Assembly: GCF_000429005.1 (NCBI RefSeq)
Contig: NZ_AUBA01000001.1
Coordinates: 124,001-188,000, forward strand
Length of the DNA stretch: 64,000 nucleotides
Origin: Novosphingobium acidiphilum DSM 19966
Lineage (GTDB): Bacteria; Pseudomonadota; Alphaproteobacteria; Sphingomonadales; Sphingomonadaceae
Direction: 5' to 3'
Shown: one piece after another, positions 62,937-64,000 of the stretch
How positions within the stretch are numbered: the stretch's first letter is position 1
Layout: every line of letters begins with the position of its first letter
Notes under the pieces: model-generated
The model's database searches: none
What the model was told of the DNA's origin: nothing
What the model saw: only the letters and a program-made list of their open reading frames with translations
Made by a program: the position numbers and the translations under genes

Positions 62937-64000
62937 ATGAGCTTGCCGCGTATCGCCGTTGACGCGATGGGCGGTGACGAAGGTGTGTCTGTCATGGTTG
63001 CAGGCGCTGCACGGGCTGCGGCGCGCAATCCCAATCTCACCTTCCTGATGGTCGGCGATGAAACCCGCGTCGCCCAGGCGATTGCGGGCCATTCGGGCCT
63101 GGCCGAACGCTGCATCGTGCGCCATGCCGCCGATGTGGTGTCGGGCGATGAAAAGCCGACCCAGGCGCTGCGCCGCGCGCGCACCACGTCGATGGGGCTG
63201 GCAATCGATGCGGTCAAACAGGGCGAGGCGGGTGCTGCGGTCAGCGCGGGCAATACCGGCGCGCTGATGGCCATGGCCAAGCTGGCATTGCGCACATTGC
63301 CCGGGATCGATCGGCCCGCGCTGGCCGCATTGGTGCCGACATTGGGCAAACATGATCTGGTCATGCTTGACCTGGGTGCCAACACCTCGTGCGATGCGCG
63401 CAATCTGGTGCAATTTGCGATCATGGGCGCGGCGTATGCGCGGATCGTCAATGGCCTGCCCAGTCCGCGCGTGCGCCTGCTCAATATCGGCAGCGAAGAC
63501 AACAAGGGCACCGACGATCTGCGCGATGCCGCCGCGCAGCTGAAAGAGGTCGATGGCGCGCTGGCGTTCACCTTTGATGGCTTCATCGAGGCCGACAAGC
63601 TGAACCGCGGCGATGTCGACGTGGTCGTAACAGACGGATTTTCTGGCAATATCGCGCTGAAAGCGATGGAAGGTGCGGCGCGCTTTGTCGGCGATCTGCT
63701 GCAGCGCAGTTTCCGCAGTTCGCTGCGGTCAAAATTCGGTTTCCTGATTTCGCGCCCGGCCACCAACCTGTTGCGCAGCCACCTTGATCCCAACAACCAC
63801 AACGGCGCGCTGTTTGTCGGACTGAACGGTATCGTCGTCAAAAGCCACGGCAGCGCTTCGCCGCTGGGCGTGGCGCACGCGATCGAGATCACTGCGCGCC
63901 TGCTGGAGGAAAATCTGACCACGCGGATTGCCGCCGACCTTGTCAATGTCGGCACCGACACGATCAGCCACCCGGTGCGCAGCACCCCGCGCAGCGCCGA
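62937..64000 (+). CDS. plsX: Phosphate acyltransferase PlsX (C-terminus beyond window)
   Basis: At least 354 codons are present and no stop is reached. PlsX converts acyl-ACP to acyl-phosphate for phospholipid synthesis. IAVDAMGGDEGVSVMVAGAA is the typical N-terminus; DEKPTQALRRARTTSMGLAI, GAAVSAGNTGALMAMAKLAL, DLGANTSCDARNLVQFA and TDGFSGNIALKAMEG are family blocks. AGAGGAGA precedes the ATG by about 10 bases. Family members are about 340-360 residues long, so little should be missing. fabH is expected next. Confidence 0.95.
   Translation, partial: MSLPRIAVDAMGGDEGVSVMVAGAARAAARNPNLTFLMVGDETRVAQAIAGHSGLAERCIVRHAADVVSGDEKPTQALRRARTTSMGLAIDAVKQGEAGAAVSAGNTGALMAMAKLALRTLPGIDRPALAALVPTLGKHDLVMLDLGANTSCDARNLVQFAIMGAAYARIVNGLPSPRVRLLNIGSEDNKGTDDLRDAAAQLKEVDGALAFTFDGFIEADKLNRGDVDVVVTDGFSGNIALKAMEGAARFVGDLLQRSFRSSLRSKFGFLISRPATNLLRSHLDPNNHNGALFVGLNGIVVKSHGSASPLGVAHAIEITARLLEENLTTRIAADLVNVGTDTISHPVRSTPRSA

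Overview
The window reads as a chromosomal segment of a high-GC alphaproteobacterium, most likely of the Sphingomonadales (Novosphingobium/Sphingomonas type). Grounds for this are the GC-rich codon use, the epsilon-beta-gamma-alpha-delta ATP synthase block, a TonB-dependent receptor, a CobT-type cobaltochelatase subunit, the short L32 followed by plsX, and small helix-turn-helix and S24 proteins of a kind common in sphingomonads. The assignment is inferred from gene content, not from a marker gene. I see no rRNA, tRNA, CRISPR array, insertion sequence or prophage.

Layout. 1-1250 (minus): a deacetylase-like gene, a 59-residue ORF and the start of a membrane protein, joined by ATGA overlaps. 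1.5-2.2 kb: an alpha/beta hydrolase. 2.1-12.9 kb (minus): a complete glycogen operon, glgP-glgB-glgC-glgA-pgm-glgX. 13.2-15.2 kb: a TonB-dependent receptor. 15.4-18.4 kb: a small HTH protein and a hybrid histidine kinase/LuxR-type regulator pair. 18.5-21.4 kb: three exported redox genes (RidA-type imine deaminase, cytochrome c, twin-arginine flavin amine oxidase) that together look like a periplasmic amine or amino-acid oxidation system. 21.4-25.0 kb: quinone oxidoreductase, a spacer with a candidate small RNA, an M20 peptidase and a nitroreductase. 25.1-29.9 kb: a TetR regulator with a clear operator, a Rieske oxygenase, a PYROXD2-like flavoprotein and an APC permease. 30-33.4 kb: a DUF1176 protein, a glycosyltransferase with a degenerate response regulator, and an aquaglyceroporin. 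33.4-38.4 kb (minus): the F1 ATP synthase genes atpH-A-G-D-C, with tandem repeats between atpG and atpD. 38.6-44.9 kb: serine protease, Ada repair protein/EamA transporter, a small XRE/membrane-protein group, and a TraB/GumN protein. 44.9-52.5 kb (minus): photolyase-like protein, serine hydrolase, prolyl oligopeptidase, DUF4174 protein and PriA. 52.5-64 kb: DUF4197 lipoprotein, transaldolase-like aldolase, CobT, SIMPL protein, a second nitroreductase, CysS with a D-2-hydroxyacid dehydrogenase, S24 repressor-like protein, MBL hydrolase, MAPEG protein, and rpmF-plsX running off the window.

Most is core metabolism. The parts most worth a second look are the periplasmic RidA/cytochrome c/amine oxidase set, the TetR-Rieske-flavoprotein group with its palindromic operator, the candidate small RNA downstream of the quinone oxidoreductase, and the repeats in the ATP synthase operon.
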